64,000 nucleotides of DNA from Hyaloperonospora brassicae (GCA_947650285.1 CANTFL010001238.1:1-64000), one strand, 5' to 3'. Shown: positions 1 through 13,907, counted from the stretch's first letter. A program made the numbers and translations. The notes: generated by a model from the sequence alone, not told the origin.

Positions 1-92
1 GTCTTGTGATCGTTTGAGGAGGTGGCAACGCCTTGTTAAGATATCTACTCCTTGTGCACTATGTGCGTTTGATTCTTTGATTCGTTTGGTCC

Positions 93-154
93 CCCTGGAT
101 CAGGGATCGAAAGCTCTTTGAGCTTGTTGACTCTTTGAGTCGGGTTTTTGAACC
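93..154. repeat. Cluster of four adjacent mini-hairpins
   Basis: Four short perfect inverted repeats follow one another almost without gaps: CCCTG-GAT-CAGGG at 93-105, AAGCTC-TTT-GAGCTT at 111-125, GACTC-TTT-GAGTC at 129-141 and GGTT-TTTG-AACC at 143-154. A short minus-strand ORF (45-257) covers the region, but nothing identifies a product. A structured leader of a decayed retroelement or an RNA regulatory element is possible. The structure is directly visible; the function is unknown. Confidence 0.6.
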
Positions 155-1240
155 AACTGTGCTCGTAGAGAATTAGGCCTTCCTCTGACTGAAGGAGCTG
201 TGTAGCTCCGCTACAATTAATCAACAAACTTGTCGTACGGTAGCAATATAACAACAAACCAAATTACTTGATATTGTGACCTTGTCCATGAACTACGTCG
301 TGCTACATTGAATGGATAAACTCCGCTTCATGTCCCCGGGTATATTGCCATGATCATCCTACAGCTACTGTCTACTGTACCATCCACGTCCGCCAAAAGG
401 CTAGGTCTTCGCATCATTATAATATCTGCGAAGCGATGTGCGGATAATATCGGCGTACGGAGCTGAACGAACCACTACCGCTCTTTTAACAATTTGGTCG
501 ATCGAGCCTCAACATTTTCATGGACTCCTCTCGCTTGGTCTAGACGTCAGCGGACTACGACTGACCTATTTTGGCTGATCTCGCCAGGTTCATGGTCAGT
601 GACGTCGGACACTGAACATCCACGCACCAAAAGATGAGACCGGACCTTGACAACGTTTTTGATGGGCTCGGTTGACGCCAGTGCTTGGCGAGTACCCCAT
701 TTGGATGGAATAGCCTTGGTCGACATCTCACCCCAGTGGCTGTCAGTTGTCTATATACTTAATCCCCGTGTAGTGTTGAAAGCAACGTTCCTCCCAATCA
801 TTAGTGGCTTCTAGAAATATCGCAATGAATCTCACCTTTAATAATGAACAACAGCAGTTGACGTATGTGAGTGTCATATGATGATACATATAGGTCTTTT
901 TTCATTATGGAAAGCAATATGAGTTACTTAAATTATAAGGATGTCGATCTTGTACGTCGATAGGGGCCTTAAAAGGATAACATGCAGCTTGCGCTGGAAA
1001 AAGTTTGATTGGAAATAGACTTACCCATGCGGGATTGACTAGGACTCTTTGTGCGTGGCTACGAGCGTCGTGGTGGCATCACTGGCAGTTGAGATGAGAG
1101 GAGTTAGAAAGAGAAGTTTCGACATAGATTTGTTAAATACTTACGAATAACGTGAAAAAACCTGTGTAACGTCTGAGATATCATCATGCTGGCTCAAACT
1201 TTTCGGCACGACGCCACCCCAACCCGACTGGGATCATCGA
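155..1240. other. No gene recognised
   Basis: About 1.1 kb of mixed-composition sequence with stop codons in all frames. I see no domain, LTR end or RNA gene. It may be decayed transposon sequence, because it is less AT-rich than the DNA that follows. Confidence 0.5.
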
Positions 1241-1244
1241 TCAG

Positions 1245-1301
1245 GGCGGTGAAGTGGGATGACCACGACGGTTTTGAACGGGAGATTACGGGTTCGAGTC
1301 C
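1245..1301 (+). ncRNA. Possible tRNA-derived (SINE-like) A-box/B-box pair
   Basis: GGTTCGAGTCC at 1291-1301 fits the RNA polymerase III B-box consensus. GGCGGTGAAGTGG at 1245-1257 is a loose A-box, and the spacing is right for a tRNA. The T-stem is incomplete: only three G:C pairs flank the TTCGAGT loop. I cannot fold a full cloverleaf, so this is not called a tRNA gene. It could be the head of an old SINE or a chance match. Confidence 0.25.
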
Positions 1302-4300
1302 CAGCAAATGGACAGCTCCATCCAGTCTAGGATCGAATGCAAAGTCGCGCCACCGACTGGAATCTCAAATGGGTCGCAGCCGGTAGACAATGTGAAGCAA
1401 GCGTGTAAAAAGGTACGCCACAGAGTAGCAAATCCTGTAAGTTACTGATCGCAGGTATCTGGGACTTAAGGACCGTAAGGAAAACTTCCTGGGTAGAAAG
1501 AAACTACCCGACTCGACTTGGATAGTAAGGTATAACATAATCTGCATATAAATTATGATTTCTGTTTCTATGATGCAATATCGACACTGGACGGTCAATA
1601 CGCCTTGGCAGCCAATAATGAGCGTATAATCAGTGCATTTAGATGTCTAAATGTAGAGAAATGGACAACATTCGGCACGCTTCGAATCGTCTTTGTCAAG
1701 ACGCATCATAAAAACTATATCACGTTGTAGCTGTCATACCTTTGCCACGGATGATTTCTGCCCTATATGAAGTTATAAAGCGATCGTTTGTTTGGTTTAG
1801 TAGGTACAACTACGATCGAGAAACGAAATCACCTAAGTCTAGAGGTCTACTCAAGTGCGCTTCAAGGGATCGAGAACACGTAAGGTTGTACAGGCAAGTC
1901 ATATGGGTCTATATCGTATCCTCTGACCCTCAATGCTAGTCGATATACATGGATCAGAAAGGAACCATATGTTAATCCATCCAAATTTAATTATAAATAT
2001 AATATGTACACAATATACATATAAATGACAGTTTACTAGTTGTAAAATATATAGATCTCAACAAACACTTTAAGCAGCTTCTGCAGATCTATATTAAAAA
2101 AATAGATACTCTCAAATCATAGTCAGTGTCCATACCACCAGATAGGTCTTACCCATTCTTGACTTTTTATACATACTGTCAGCGTGAATGACTAATTTTC
2201 TTAATAACATATAATTTAAACCCGTCGAATTTAACCTTCTTTCAATCTTTTAAAGCTCGTTAGGTTGAAACTGATACACCGATCTGAAATTTTTTTGTTT
2301 CCGTTAATCCTCCGACTTCACATGGCAATGAATGTGGATCTTTAACCGTATATTTCAACCTAAAAAGCTTTATAATTGTATATTTTGACCCGTTCAGAAG
2401 CGTAGATCGACCAATCTAGCTTATCGGCTCAGATGTCGATTAATTGAGCCTTAACTATTTAGACTTTTTACCATTTACCGATCTCACATTGGTAAGAACA
2501 ATTATTGATTTTTCGCGTACGTCACCAATCAAATAGACTAGAGAGATTGTGACTGGTACCAAGTTTTATTATAAATAATTAAATTTTTCATATTTAACGG
2601 ACCCACAAAATGGTCTGGTGAGAATGGATGTACTTGATGATGTCAAAAGCCGCAATTTACAATAATTGAGAGTAATAGAGGTGGTAGAAGTTGTTCAAGT
2701 TGACGCAAAAAATCGACCATGATTCATAGTAAAGTGTGTCAGATATTTTGGCTGAATAATATCTGCTATCACGCTATAAGTGGTGATTTTAGCGGAGTGA
2801 CTTTTTGATAATTAGGTAAATATTTTAAAACATCACTGACTGTATACTGGCGCCTATACCGGAGGACGAGAGAATAGCTTTCGTTGCGTGGCCTATACGC
2901 GCAAACTCTTGCGATGCAAGTCCAAGTCGGTATTCATGACAAGACCAGTTTGAACTTAGATGATATTCTGTCGAATAAAACCGGCATAGGTATAGGTCCG
3001 ATAGTAATGCGGTTGGTTTAAAAACCTTGGTTAACCGGGGCCCTTCTGGAAGTGGTACGCGTATCCCGACTTCAAAAAATATTTTTTTGTCTATCGACTG
3101 GTGAAAGTACGCGATCTAGGTGCAATAAGAGCCCAATCATGATTGTTTGGACTAAGTAAGAAAGATATTTCATGTATCAGCACAGACTGCAATCCGACAC
3201 AGATTGAATACTGGACGACCAAAATCGACAAACAAGTACGATCACGTCAAAACACGAAAGCGCAAGTATAATATGAAGTTTACGTCAAAGAAGAAAAAGG
3301 AAATGCATGTAAGCGGTTAAGTTAGGACAGCGTAAACGAATTAATTTATTCGAATAATTAAAATGATCTAGATCGGCGAATTAGATCGCAAGTCCAAACT
3401 TGTAGACACAACATCGCGAAGCAGGTCAATTTATCAGAAGATTGTTACAAGCGCATTGAATTCAAGATCGATTCAGAATGAGTATATACAGGAGTAGAGC
3501 GACTTTGCTGAAAATGAGACCTCTTATAACCGACTGCTGTGTAAGATTACTGTGCAGCGATTCCACAAGTCAGACTTTGACGCATAGTGGGGTAGAAATC
3601 TCCCTATGTCATTTCAAGCTTTAAAGCCATATCAAATGTTTAGGAATAATAGGTTAGCGCAAGGCACGAGGCAACAACCCGGCATGAGTATTTCCGCCGC
3701 TAATCGTAAAGTCTGGTCTATGTGATAAGTTGCCGTATAAATTAAGAATTATAGGATAACTACCCCGTTCATAGGCTTGAGGTTTTGGCATGATGTTATC
3801 ATTTTATTACACATCTTTTTTCTGGATCCACATCATGAGCAATTCATTTTAAAATCCAAGTTGTGAGCATTTATTTCTGGGTATAGCCTAGAAAAGTGTT
3901 TCGGTTGTTCGTGTCCGTATGTGTTTGTTATTAATCATACGAATAGATGTATTTAGCTCCCACTACGTAACAACAGGTCGGTTCTTATATTAAAATTTCC
4001 ATCTCTGTATATTTACCTGTAAACCAGTCTAGTGACAAATAGATAGTGTGACCATATTCTAGCGAGCATGGCTTTATCTTAATTAGACATGTAAAATATC
4101 TTATTTTCTATCAAATAGCATTATGTATGTGACCATGAGATACGTAACAGGTGGTGCTTTGGGAACTGGGTCGCCTTTTTACGAATATACCACCAACTTC
4201 AGCGTTACGATCTATACTATAGCGAATGATTTAACGTATATTCAAAAATAATATGCTTTTCTATCATTCATGTGATTTCATCAAATTTTTAAGAATTTTC

Positions 4301-6358
4301 TATGTGGGTTTCATATATTTTCTAATTAATTTTGTGAGATATATTAATATTAGCGATCAGACTTCAATATTAAATTTGTCATAGCGACGCATTTATCTTT
4401 ATTATTTAAACATAACTTTTACCAAATCCATAATTTTGACTTACGAGAATTATTAAATACGTAGCTGATATTTCAATTGCTATATCGTGCTTCATATTAG
4501 TGGCTGAGTGTTCTTAATGCAACTATTTTTGTACCCAAAACTACCTTTTAATATTTTAATTCGTCACATCAATAGATTACGTAGATTTCTAATCAAGCCA
4601 ATATTATATATACCTTTTTTGGAAGTTTAAAATTATATAGTCGAAACAATCGCTCATCTCGTTTTTAACGTCCAAAAGACATGAATCTAGTTTGACTTTT
4701 CCTTTAACTTAGGTGCATATATTTTAACTTGTTTGGTCGATTCGCCAAAGTCGCGAAATAAAAAATAACGCAATTGTTCTGCACCGTCCATCTTCATGAG
4801 AAACTATAAAAGCGGTTAGCAAATAGGGGTTGTCCGACAGATTCTATACAATCTAATTTTTTTGTTGCTCTCAGTCTCTTCAATCAATTGCAATCGTCCG
4901 GTTTTTAAATTCAGTAAGCTATCTGACGTTTGGTGCTATAGGAAGATCGTCCATAGGTAAATTCTTTACATATTAAGCATATAAAGCGCGAACGGCTAGA
5001 GTTTCCATCGTGACAAATTTCGCATCTATGCATATATTGCAAAGAAATGTAAAATTCAGATTCACTCAAAGTAAAGTTCGGAAAAAAACGCTATTTTTTC
5101 ATTTAGTTTAGAATCGGAGGAACTGTAGGCATCAGACCGATTGGACGTATTAAGATGAAGAAATGGATTCAATGCTTTCCAATTTTTGCTTGGGCGTCCT
5201 ATGTAAGTCTTTTAGATTACTTGGCTTCTTCGGTGTCTAGATGCTTTCAAAGAAAATACTTATATGGTTTTGATGTCAAGAATGTCCGAAGTCTAGATAG
5301 AGTATTGCATAAATTGCACACCAGATATTTACCTGCCTTAAATTACCTCCACATTCAAAAACTACAAAATGTTTGATCGTTCTATTACAGACCTATGTTT
5401 TTTTTTAAAAATATGACATATCCTAGCTTTTGGATACAGATAGACATTTTATAAACATGACAAGCAAGGGAATAGTCGATCACCTCGGCTGAACGTTTCA
5501 CATGAGTGTTCTTGTGGCTTGATGCGCCATTGTTTAAAGACACCTTTATGATATGCTCTTTGATCGCGTGGATCCCAAGACTAAATGCTATAACTATATT
5601 GGTTTACTCCTATTTTTTAGAATTTATGTTGCTTAAATTTACATACATACAAATATATATCACGCAATCGAAGTCGAGGAGATAAGCTTCGACCATCAAG
5701 ATGTCGTGTTGGTCAATAGGGGTCGTCTATAATCGCGAAATTTCATTTCTTATAATATATAAACTTGGGTCGAATATACTGGAGTGTAACCGACTTCATA
5801 TTACGTTATCTAGAAATGTAACTATTAAATACAAACAATAAGATCTCTAGTATCGTACGAGTATACTTGCATGAATTTTAGTTTTAGTATAACTTCATTT
5901 TAAAATTGTACTGAAATAGTTATAAATTGTTTTTATATAGTGTCTCCCTTTTCAGGTACATCATTCAATAGCGCTTAAGAAGTGACTTTTGAGTTTTTAT
6001 ATGTTTTCTACGACAGCCCTCCAAAGCGACATATCTTAGCTGCCATCCGTTCATTGGAATTTTCCTGATGTGCTGCCTCTCGTTACGCGATCGTTCAATG
6101 AAGCATCCTTCCTTAGAATCCGTAAAAATCCACTCGTTCGATTCGCCATATGAAGTTTCTATGTCAAAAGATCTTGTTTCGAAAATGCGCTTGCTTACTG
6201 TGGATCACGGGAATGTGAACGCAATAAGTTAGTACTGCAAGTAAATTTTTACTATTAAACGTAGCATGTACAGTAGATGTAAGAGATGATAAATTACAAC
6301 TTACACTCATGAGTGTGATGTGGTGAAGTGTAGATCCTAAGATTCTTGTGAATCCGAG
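1302..6358. other. AT-rich gene-poor stretch
   Basis: Strongly AT-rich with dense stop codons on both strands. The only ORFs are short (under 80 codons) and show no recognisable domain. One at 5155-5376 begins with a hydrophobic stretch but has nothing to support a gene. No LTR, RNA gene or tandem array was seen. Confidence 0.55.
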
Positions 6359-7260
6359 TCTCCACTAGCGCCCAGACGACCGACTATCGGAGGGGATGAT
6401 CTTTTATTGTGTGTTTCTTTTCTTTCCTCACCTTGTGTACCCGTCTGTGTGGCATGCTGCATTTCTTTTATGTTGAATCGTGTCGATGAAAAAATTGACC
6501 GTGTTTGTGATTAGTTTAGCGGTGATTGTCGTAGGTCATTTACACGATCACGAGTGCTCTTGTAGGGTCATTGAGGTAGGTAACATTAATCTCGTCGAGA
6601 TATTTGTCCTATACGTAGATAACTTGATCCGATTGACCTTCAGACCACTTAATCAGTCTCGCACGCTTGTGCTTTGTCTATTATAGAGTTGGTTCTACCG
6701 ATCGCACTTAAAGGAAGTTGTCTTAAAAATAAAATGACCTCTGCCAAACAATCGAAGGATATCACCTAATCAATCATTCTAGCTTCTCCTGGCGTACAGT
6801 CGTCTGTTATATAACCTGGAGAGTTAGTTGACAGGTATGCTCTTAAGCGAATTCAACTTTGTTTAATATTTAACTATATAACCACAGTTTTTTTGATGTG
6901 ATTACCATAGACTATGGATCTGCTGCAGTGGGTCGTCTATCCCCGGTAATCTTATCCTTGCTTGACGTGGACCACTTCATATACTCTGCTGATAGCAGAT
7001 CGCATGGGGTGACACATTATTTCGGATTGACCGCGATCCAGACCCTATCGCGATTGATTCCTTCAACGCGACCGCGTGATGTGAAACACACTGAATTGAT
7101 CGGTCGCAATGTTCTATCATCACAGTCGCTTTTTTGAATAAGATCTTGTACCTGATTGCGATCGTGTCCTTGATCGCACAACGGGTGGTATGACACAAAA
7201 CAATATGATGGATTGCGATCGCGGACAGTGTTGACTACATGAATGAGATGGCGATCGTGG
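6359..7260 (+). repeat. GATCG-rich dispersed repeat, copy 1
   Basis: The start (TCTCCACTAGCGCCCAGACG) matches the start of a second copy at 54051, and the next bases (ACCGACTA.CGGAG) also agree. Further matching islands follow in the same order, such as GACC(A)CTT..CAGTCTCGCA and GATATCAC. The last 260 bp contain repeated GATCG and CGATC palindromes in a degenerate tandem arrangement. No long ORF is present; a 68-codon ORF at 6480-6686 has a hydrophobic start but lies inside the repeat. The class is unknown. The TGGCGCCC-like start in copy 2 resembles a tRNA primer-binding site, so an LTR-element leader is one possibility. Confidence 0.6.
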
Positions 7261-10200
7261 ACGGTGTATCGTACTCGTTGTACATATTCGTCACCCTTCT
7301 ACATAAAAACAAGTGTTTAATTTCATTCACTGAAGCGCGACTTTTTTTTACAATGCAAAATAAGTTGATACCTTAATCACAGTAAATATAGACATAAAAT
7401 TGGCCTTCGAAGCATCTTCGTTCTGATTTCCTTGAACAGCGTCGAAAAAAGACTACGAGTTGCGACGCTTTCAAACTTATTTTGAACAAAGCATCATTTA
7501 AGCTGACGCAAATGTACGTTCATTACATTTACGGTCCGCCGACTGTACTTCTTTATCCGCGATTGGATGCAGGCCTATTCAGAGTCTTTAATTAGACTTG
7601 AAATAAAGCTTCAGCGGCTGCATTTTCGTTTTGAATCCACACGTATCTACTGTCTTCGTATTTCATCATAATGTGTTACTCTTTATAGCGCAAGCAACGG
7701 TCATCTTTATATGGGATTAAAAACATAGTTTGGTTTCATTCAATTTTAGATTTATCTGAATTTTTCACTAATTTCTCGTTCATTGAAAAATCCCTTATAT
7801 ATCTATCGTAATCGAAGATTGTTTCATTTCACATTTTTGCAATTGATATTAAATTAATAAACACTTCATTCCTACACAAAATTGATTTTTTTCTCATAAA
7901 TCATGATAATTTCAAATCGTGCGGTACAAATCTAAGTCAATATAAATTGACTTAAGCGCAACAAACTAGGGTTTGTGGGATTGGAATGGACGTATGCTAT
8001 ACGCAACATAAATCATTTTGAGGTGTCCTTTGGAGTTTGCAATTACTAAATCGTCCTGATATCACCTTGTAAAGTGTGTCAATTATAGGTCGACTTGACT
8101 TTTGACCACATAATTTATTTTAAAATGATGTGTCTGAAGTCTGAAGGATCTATGGGTTCGATCAGATTAGAAATGTGCTAGGATGTCTTTTATGGCCATG
8201 CGAGATCGGATATTGGTGTACTTAGAAACGAATGGCGAAACTTATAAGGTATCGGATGTCCATATCGATCCTGTCGACACAAATATATACAGAGCTAGTC
8301 ATTCCCTTTACTATTTAGTATCATAAAATAATCCTTAAGCATATGCCGAGTTGTATTCTATATTCATCTATTGTATTTCGTATATTATGCAATATTATTA
8401 CCTTACATAATAAATTCATCGCCAATATACTGCTTTGTAGTTTCTATCAAAATCTGTATTGCATTTATGGATTGAGGATTCAGAATCATTGTCTTAAACA
8501 TTAAATGAAATATGTGTACCTATTCAAAACGATTAGCAAGATATGTAAAGTCCAAACAAGTGAATGGTTAGAGCATAATGTTTAGTACAACCGAAAGTGA
8601 AGACCAATTAAACTCGTTCAAAATTTTTACTACCATTTTCGGATTTGCTATATATCTGTCCTTTGCCCCAAACGTTCCGGTTGTGAGTCATCTACATGTT
8701 CTCGATACTCGTAAGACAGTATACAGAGTACAGTGCACTTGCTGCCAGTGATCTAATCCACGAAAGCGTGATATTTTTATATAAGGACAGCCTTAAAAAA
8801 TACCATTTTTATTAACTTGTATGTAAGAGTCTGTAAAGTAAAATACATATTTTGTACCAACTAGTAGCGACCTATAGATCTCAGACACTTATTTTGAAAT
8901 CATTCCTTTAATATTAAAATTAAGAATTGTGCTCTTCATGGACACATATACTGTCCGTTATCTCTGCTCGAATTTCGATGCATTACCTCTGAATCAAAAA
9001 TCTATGGAGATGAGAAAACGTAAAGCAATTCCTATTATTGGTGCGTAACAGCGCTCAGCGTACTTACAAATGAGATAGAATATATTATATTCATTCAATT
9101 GGACGTCATGCTTTCGATCGGGTATAATATGTAAGACTTATATGACCATTAATCAAAGCATTTGGCTTTACTTACTATGCCTATCTAGTTAGTAGCCTTA
9201 AAAGGCTATCGTATAGTGTTTACAAACTCTTTTTACACATTAAAGGACATACCCCTCATAGATAAGCGTATATCATACCAAAATAGTAGCTGAACTTGAA
9301 CCATTTCAGATACCGGACTGTATATAATATAAACCAGAGTATACAACAGGTATAAATTAATCATTAATCTTTAAAAAATTACTAGCTACATTAATGATGT
9401 GCCCCAACGGACGCGCGTCCTGAAGCTACGGTACTGGACTGTTGTATTAGTCATACATGCGGCGCTATAACCAATTCTCGGCTGGAAGGGTTTCAGACTG
9501 CAAAGATGTTCAATTTGATTGTAAGTTCACGATAAAGTTGTTAGTATGGTAGACGCCTTTCTTTCGGCAATTAGTAATGGCTACAATTCGCTTTTCTTTT
9601 TTGTCAAGTAAATATTTGAATCAATATGTAACGTTTTTATATTATACGTATTTACCATTTAAGATGACTCTAGAATTTAACGTGGCACTAGTCTTGATTT
9701 GTAAAATTACTCTTCACAGGAATCATAAATTCTTTTTTTCGAAAATGCAAAAAATACGCCTATATATTGACAAATTAGACTAACATTGCATATTAATATT
9801 AAAGGCTTAAATCGATCCTACATGTACTGTGCTGTAACAATATATATTTAAAGATTTATAACTTTGCACCAACAATATTAAATATAGGTAAATTGCGATG
9901 ACAATTTAAATATTCTTTTCTTTGTCTAAACCTTAAAATCAATTTATTAGCGTTTCTTATTCTCCTAAATAAACACGGTGACATATTACACATCAACATA
10001 TATATGTATTTTATATTTTCTGTGAAATTACATGGTTTTATAAATACTGAAATGTTTTTAGCATAACTACATTAAAAGAATGAACAAAGGATGTACTTCA
10101 TTGATGGCTTATAATCTTATATTTTGTCTATGAGCTCCTGTTTGTAAGAAATGAATAAAACCTCGTTGTTATGATTTAATTCTTTCTTAGCACTACAGTA

Positions 10201-12809
10201 ATTCCTAGTTGGTGATAACCACATTTAAAATTGATCGATAGTTCGGTTTAGAATAGCTAATTCATAGGTCTGGTTCTGGACAACAGGATAATATTAAAAG
10301 ACGCGTGCTATCTGCGTATTGAATACTGCCCACAATCTACCCTTGTAGGCATGCAGTATACCGATGTTTTCCCCATGTTCTGATATATGCGGGTAGGTTT
10401 GTTGAAGCTACAAGATTTATAAAACGGAGCGTATGTAGTTTATTTCGGCTACAAACATACTATTTTTACTCATTTAATTTGTATGAGGCGGCAGCTTATG
10501 ATGATGTCAGTGTTTAAGCAAAAAAACATACAAAAAACAAAATGAGACAGCGAGTATCAAAATATTGGGCACACAGATTTTAACGGACAATACATCGACG
10601 GCCTAGGTGGCTGAAGGTATGATATCGAAATGCAACTTGAGCAAAAAATATTAATGAAATACTATTAAACCTGAGTTTGTGATATTGCAGGTGCCTCTTT
10701 AAATATTTTTAAGCAATACTTTATCGTATCAGCCAATATGTCGAAAGTAGACCATTAGTCCTTTTTACGGGTCAAAAGAGGCATCTGCGTGTCGAAAGCG
10801 TCGATGTATAGACTCAAAAATCGTAAAAAACGTGTGGAATGAATAACATTTTTTAGAACGGTAAGTTTGATTCATCTACTTTTTGGATAATTGTGTCATT
10901 GCTGTCTGCTTCATTATTTTTAATATGGTATTTTAAGTTGCAGATTCGTGGGTCCGCTGGGTTGTGCATCTCCGTATAGTACATGCGAGATTTTTTTGTA
11001 TTAGGAAGGATGCGAAACGGAGAGCAACAATATTGTTTCTTCAATAATCGTCCATAGCGCTATAAACTGGTGCACTTTAAGCTTCCACAGCTAAATATTA
11101 AACGAATATAAGTGCAGTTTACAAATTGTGACGCAAAAGGCGTTTTGAAAACGAAATCGGTATAATTTACGGGTACAAAGTAAAGAGACTGATAATGCGT
11201 TCTGATCTCTTCACAAGCTGCAGATACGGGCTGAACTGTATAGGATGAACCGAATTATACAATTAAGCGCACTTCTTAGCTAAATCCTAAATAAGCCCCA
11301 TTACGTATTTCAATGTACATGAGTGTGCGATCTCGTACGTCACGTTTATATGAGCGCAGGAGGAAGTTAAGCGATGAGCATAGGATTCTTGGCGAAGTGA
11401 GGAGGATAATCGTATACTTTAAAATAGTACGGGTTCATTCTACTTATACCTTTTTGGTCTTAGCAAACGATATTTAGGTGTATATATTATAAAGGTTCCG
11501 CTCACCACATATTGCGCATTTATGGTGGCGGGTGGTGTAATTTATAATAGACAAGGCATTTATCAACGTATAAGTCGGGGGGGCATAGACATCACCCTCA
11601 AATGGTTAAAATCCTTTTTTATCTACTAGATTCGGTAAAAGCAAATAAATAATATTTAAAATATTGTATTTACTTATTGTAATATTAGATTGTTGAGATG
11701 TGACGGGCGAACCGGTTACAACAAACAAAGTTACAGGATCATAAAAACACAGGTGCACTGTTTAGATGCTCGATAGGGTAAAAATCACATAAATATGACT
11801 AACTACTACATCAAAATCTATACTTTTTATATTGCTCACATCTAGGTCTTAGTATCGCGTGAAGCCGTCTCCTTTTTATGTAGGGATTCCCTACGGCATC
11901 GATTAAAATACAAATCGCAACGACATTTTACATAGGCTTTTATTAGGCAGGCATACATATCTGAACATTTCATGTACCCCGCTGATTAATCATCATATTC
12001 GTATTGTTTGGCATGTTTATATCACTGTGTGCCTCGATTTTCACTACAATTCTATTTTAATGATTTAAAGTGAGCTGGACTCATCGTAAAATGATTAGTA
12101 GAATGATTGCATATCCAGGAAAGAAATTAAAAAGATATTTTAGACTTATTTATTACTACATAATTATTTGAAATCAACATATGCAATGAAGAATTTCGCG
12201 TTTAAGGGAGGGATCAATGATATTCAGATCTTAATGCGCCACGGAGCGTTGAGCACGACAGTAAGCATGAGAGTGTCTGTAATTGACCCAAATGGTAGCC
12301 AATTGTTCCTCTATAAAGTGATAGCAACCACTGGTGTGCTGCAAGTTTATTCATCGTGGCCACTAGATTGTCTTTACTACTTTAGATTGATATTACCATA
12401 AATAAACTGAAACAATTTGATGGCTCAAAGGTTTAGAATGCAAGCATGCTGAATGGCTCGTATCGTACTTAACGATAATACAATTGAACTTGGTGGACAT
12501 TAGCATAGCGAAGGCTTTTTGTATGCCGTGAAAGGCTAGCGAACGGATTTTTTTCGAAGACTAGATGATTTTGTTTATTTTTCTTTTCCGAGTCCCAGCC
12601 GAATTGGATAGCATGGTGAGCTTTCCTTTCACATCGGTGATGGTGTGTCTGATACGTAGACGCCCTGCGACGGCATAGAATGGCCTAGAGCTACGACCGA
12701 AAGAAGCAAATTTAGAGCAGCCCCGATCGGTAGATACAAAACCGAGCAGTTGGTACGCAAACAATAAATATTAGAATGGCAAGTCTAAAATGTGTGTGAA
12801 CGACTCTTA
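7261..12809. other. AT-rich gene-poor stretch
   Basis: About 5.5 kb of AT-rich sequence with frequent stops. Short ORFs at 9577-9783, 10853-11044, 12168-12401 and 12561-12764 show no domain, signal peptide or conserved motif that I recognise. The last 250 bp lie downstream of the minus-strand WY effector and would hold its terminator; no oomycete terminator signal could be assigned. Confidence 0.55.
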
Positions 12810-13907
12810 TCAAATGCACGTAGTTTTCATCCAACAAATCATTTGAATGTCCAATGGTTGATCGTCTACGACAACTCCCTCGTCCATCTTCTTCAGGAAT
12901 GGCATTAGCCCAGACTTGTCTGCCTTGTCGAATGCCGCTTCCGCCTCCGCTCGCATCCCATCAGCCTCCGCATAGTGTAAGGTGAAACGCTTGAAGGCGC
13001 CAAATTCGACCGAAAAATCAGGCGAGTGGATAATTGCTTTGCCGAACATTCCAATGGTTTTGGAATAAGCAGCAGGGCTCACACGTTTTGCGATCAGGCG
13101 ATCGAAGAACAGTTTCTGCATCGATTCGGCAAGCTGCAGTAGAGGTTCATAGCGCATGCTTTCCAAAATCGGGCCACATGTTAGACCCACATTGTACTTA
13201 CTAATTTGCAACAACGCCGTCAATGCTTCTTCATCGGTGAAGACAGGGACTTCCATCAACGTCCTGTACTGCAAAATGTACCGAAGATACGCGTTTGCTC
13301 CTCCACCCCACAAGCCGATTATTTTGAGCACCTCTTCGGGGTGCATGTGATGACGCAGCCACACCCGAGTGACTAACTCACTTGTTCTTCCATCCTTGAA
13401 AAGCATTAGCTGACATTGGTCAGCCACAAGTTGCATTCTACGCTTGTATCGAAGCCAGTGAAAGAAATCAGGTAGGTCTTTATACACGCTGCCTTCGCGA
13501 GACTGATGAATTCTTCTTTCGCGAAAGGCTTCGAACATTTCGGCGATATCTCTATCGTTCCAAGCCGGACGAAGTGCCGAATTTTGGAGCCAATCCTCAT
13601 ACTCCAAGTTCCTCAGGTTTTTCTTGGAGTCAGCGTTGTTGATGGGGAGATATTTTGCGTGCGACACACCAAGCCCACGTGCGCGAGCCCACCATTTCTT
13701 GATAGCTTCAGCAAGGCCCCTCTCCTGGTCCATCTGCTCTGCATGTCCGTGGCTGTCCCCAGCCACAGCGTCAAGCTTTGTGCTATTGGCTACTATGGAG
13801 ACAGGTGCGTTCGGATGAGGCAGACTGCTCAGCCCAAGAGCAGCGACATCTAGCATGATGTTGTCCACAAAAACGATCACTAAGAGTACAAGGCGGTGTG
13901 CACGCAT
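12810..13907 (-). CDS. Secreted WY-domain effector without RXLR motif
   Basis: A 365-residue protein read from the second ATG (13905-13907). An upstream in-frame ATG at 14000 would add 31 residues, but an oomycete-type initiator at 13935-13950 lies between the two ATGs and the shorter form starts directly with a signal peptide, so I chose the second. Residues 1 to about 23 are a basic start plus hydrophobic core (RLVLLVIVFV) ending near VAALG. No RXLR follows; QER at 61-63 in an acidic context resembles the EER part. The rest is helical, with a WY-like unit around 180-215: W183, HPEEVLKIIGL at 189-199 and Y207/Y210/Y214. WY folds in oomycete effectors act inside host cells on diverse partners; no target can be inferred here. 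The gene is intact, intron-free and isolated between AT-rich DNA and decayed repeats. Secretion and WY class are fairly secure; the host role is inference. Confidence 0.85.
   Translation of the reverse strand: MRAHRLVLLVIVFVDNIMLDVAALGLSSLPHPNAPVSIVANSTKLDAVAGDSHGHAEQMDQERGLAEAIKKWWARARGLGVSHAKYLPINNADSKKNLRNLEYEDWLQNSALRPAWNDRDIAEMFEAFRERRIHQSREGSVYKDLPDFFHWLRYKRRMQLVADQCQLMLFKDGRTSELVTRVWLRHHMHPEEVLKIIGLWGGGANAYLRYILQYRTLMEVPVFTDEEALTALLQISKYNVGLTCGPILESMRYEPLLQLAESMQKLFFDRLIAKRVSPAAYSKTIGMFGKAIIHSPDFSVEFGAFKRFTLHYAEADGMRAEAEAAFDKADKSGLMPFLKKMDEGVVVDDQPLDIQMICWMKTTCI

Noticed and set aside
6480..6686. 68-codon ORF with hydrophobic N-terminus, possible small secreted protein
   Set aside because: It lies inside the dispersed repeat, and I could not see the frame kept in the second copy.
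12168..12401. 77-codon ORF near the WY effector
   Set aside because: No signal peptide, domain or initiator; AT-rich surroundings make chance likely.
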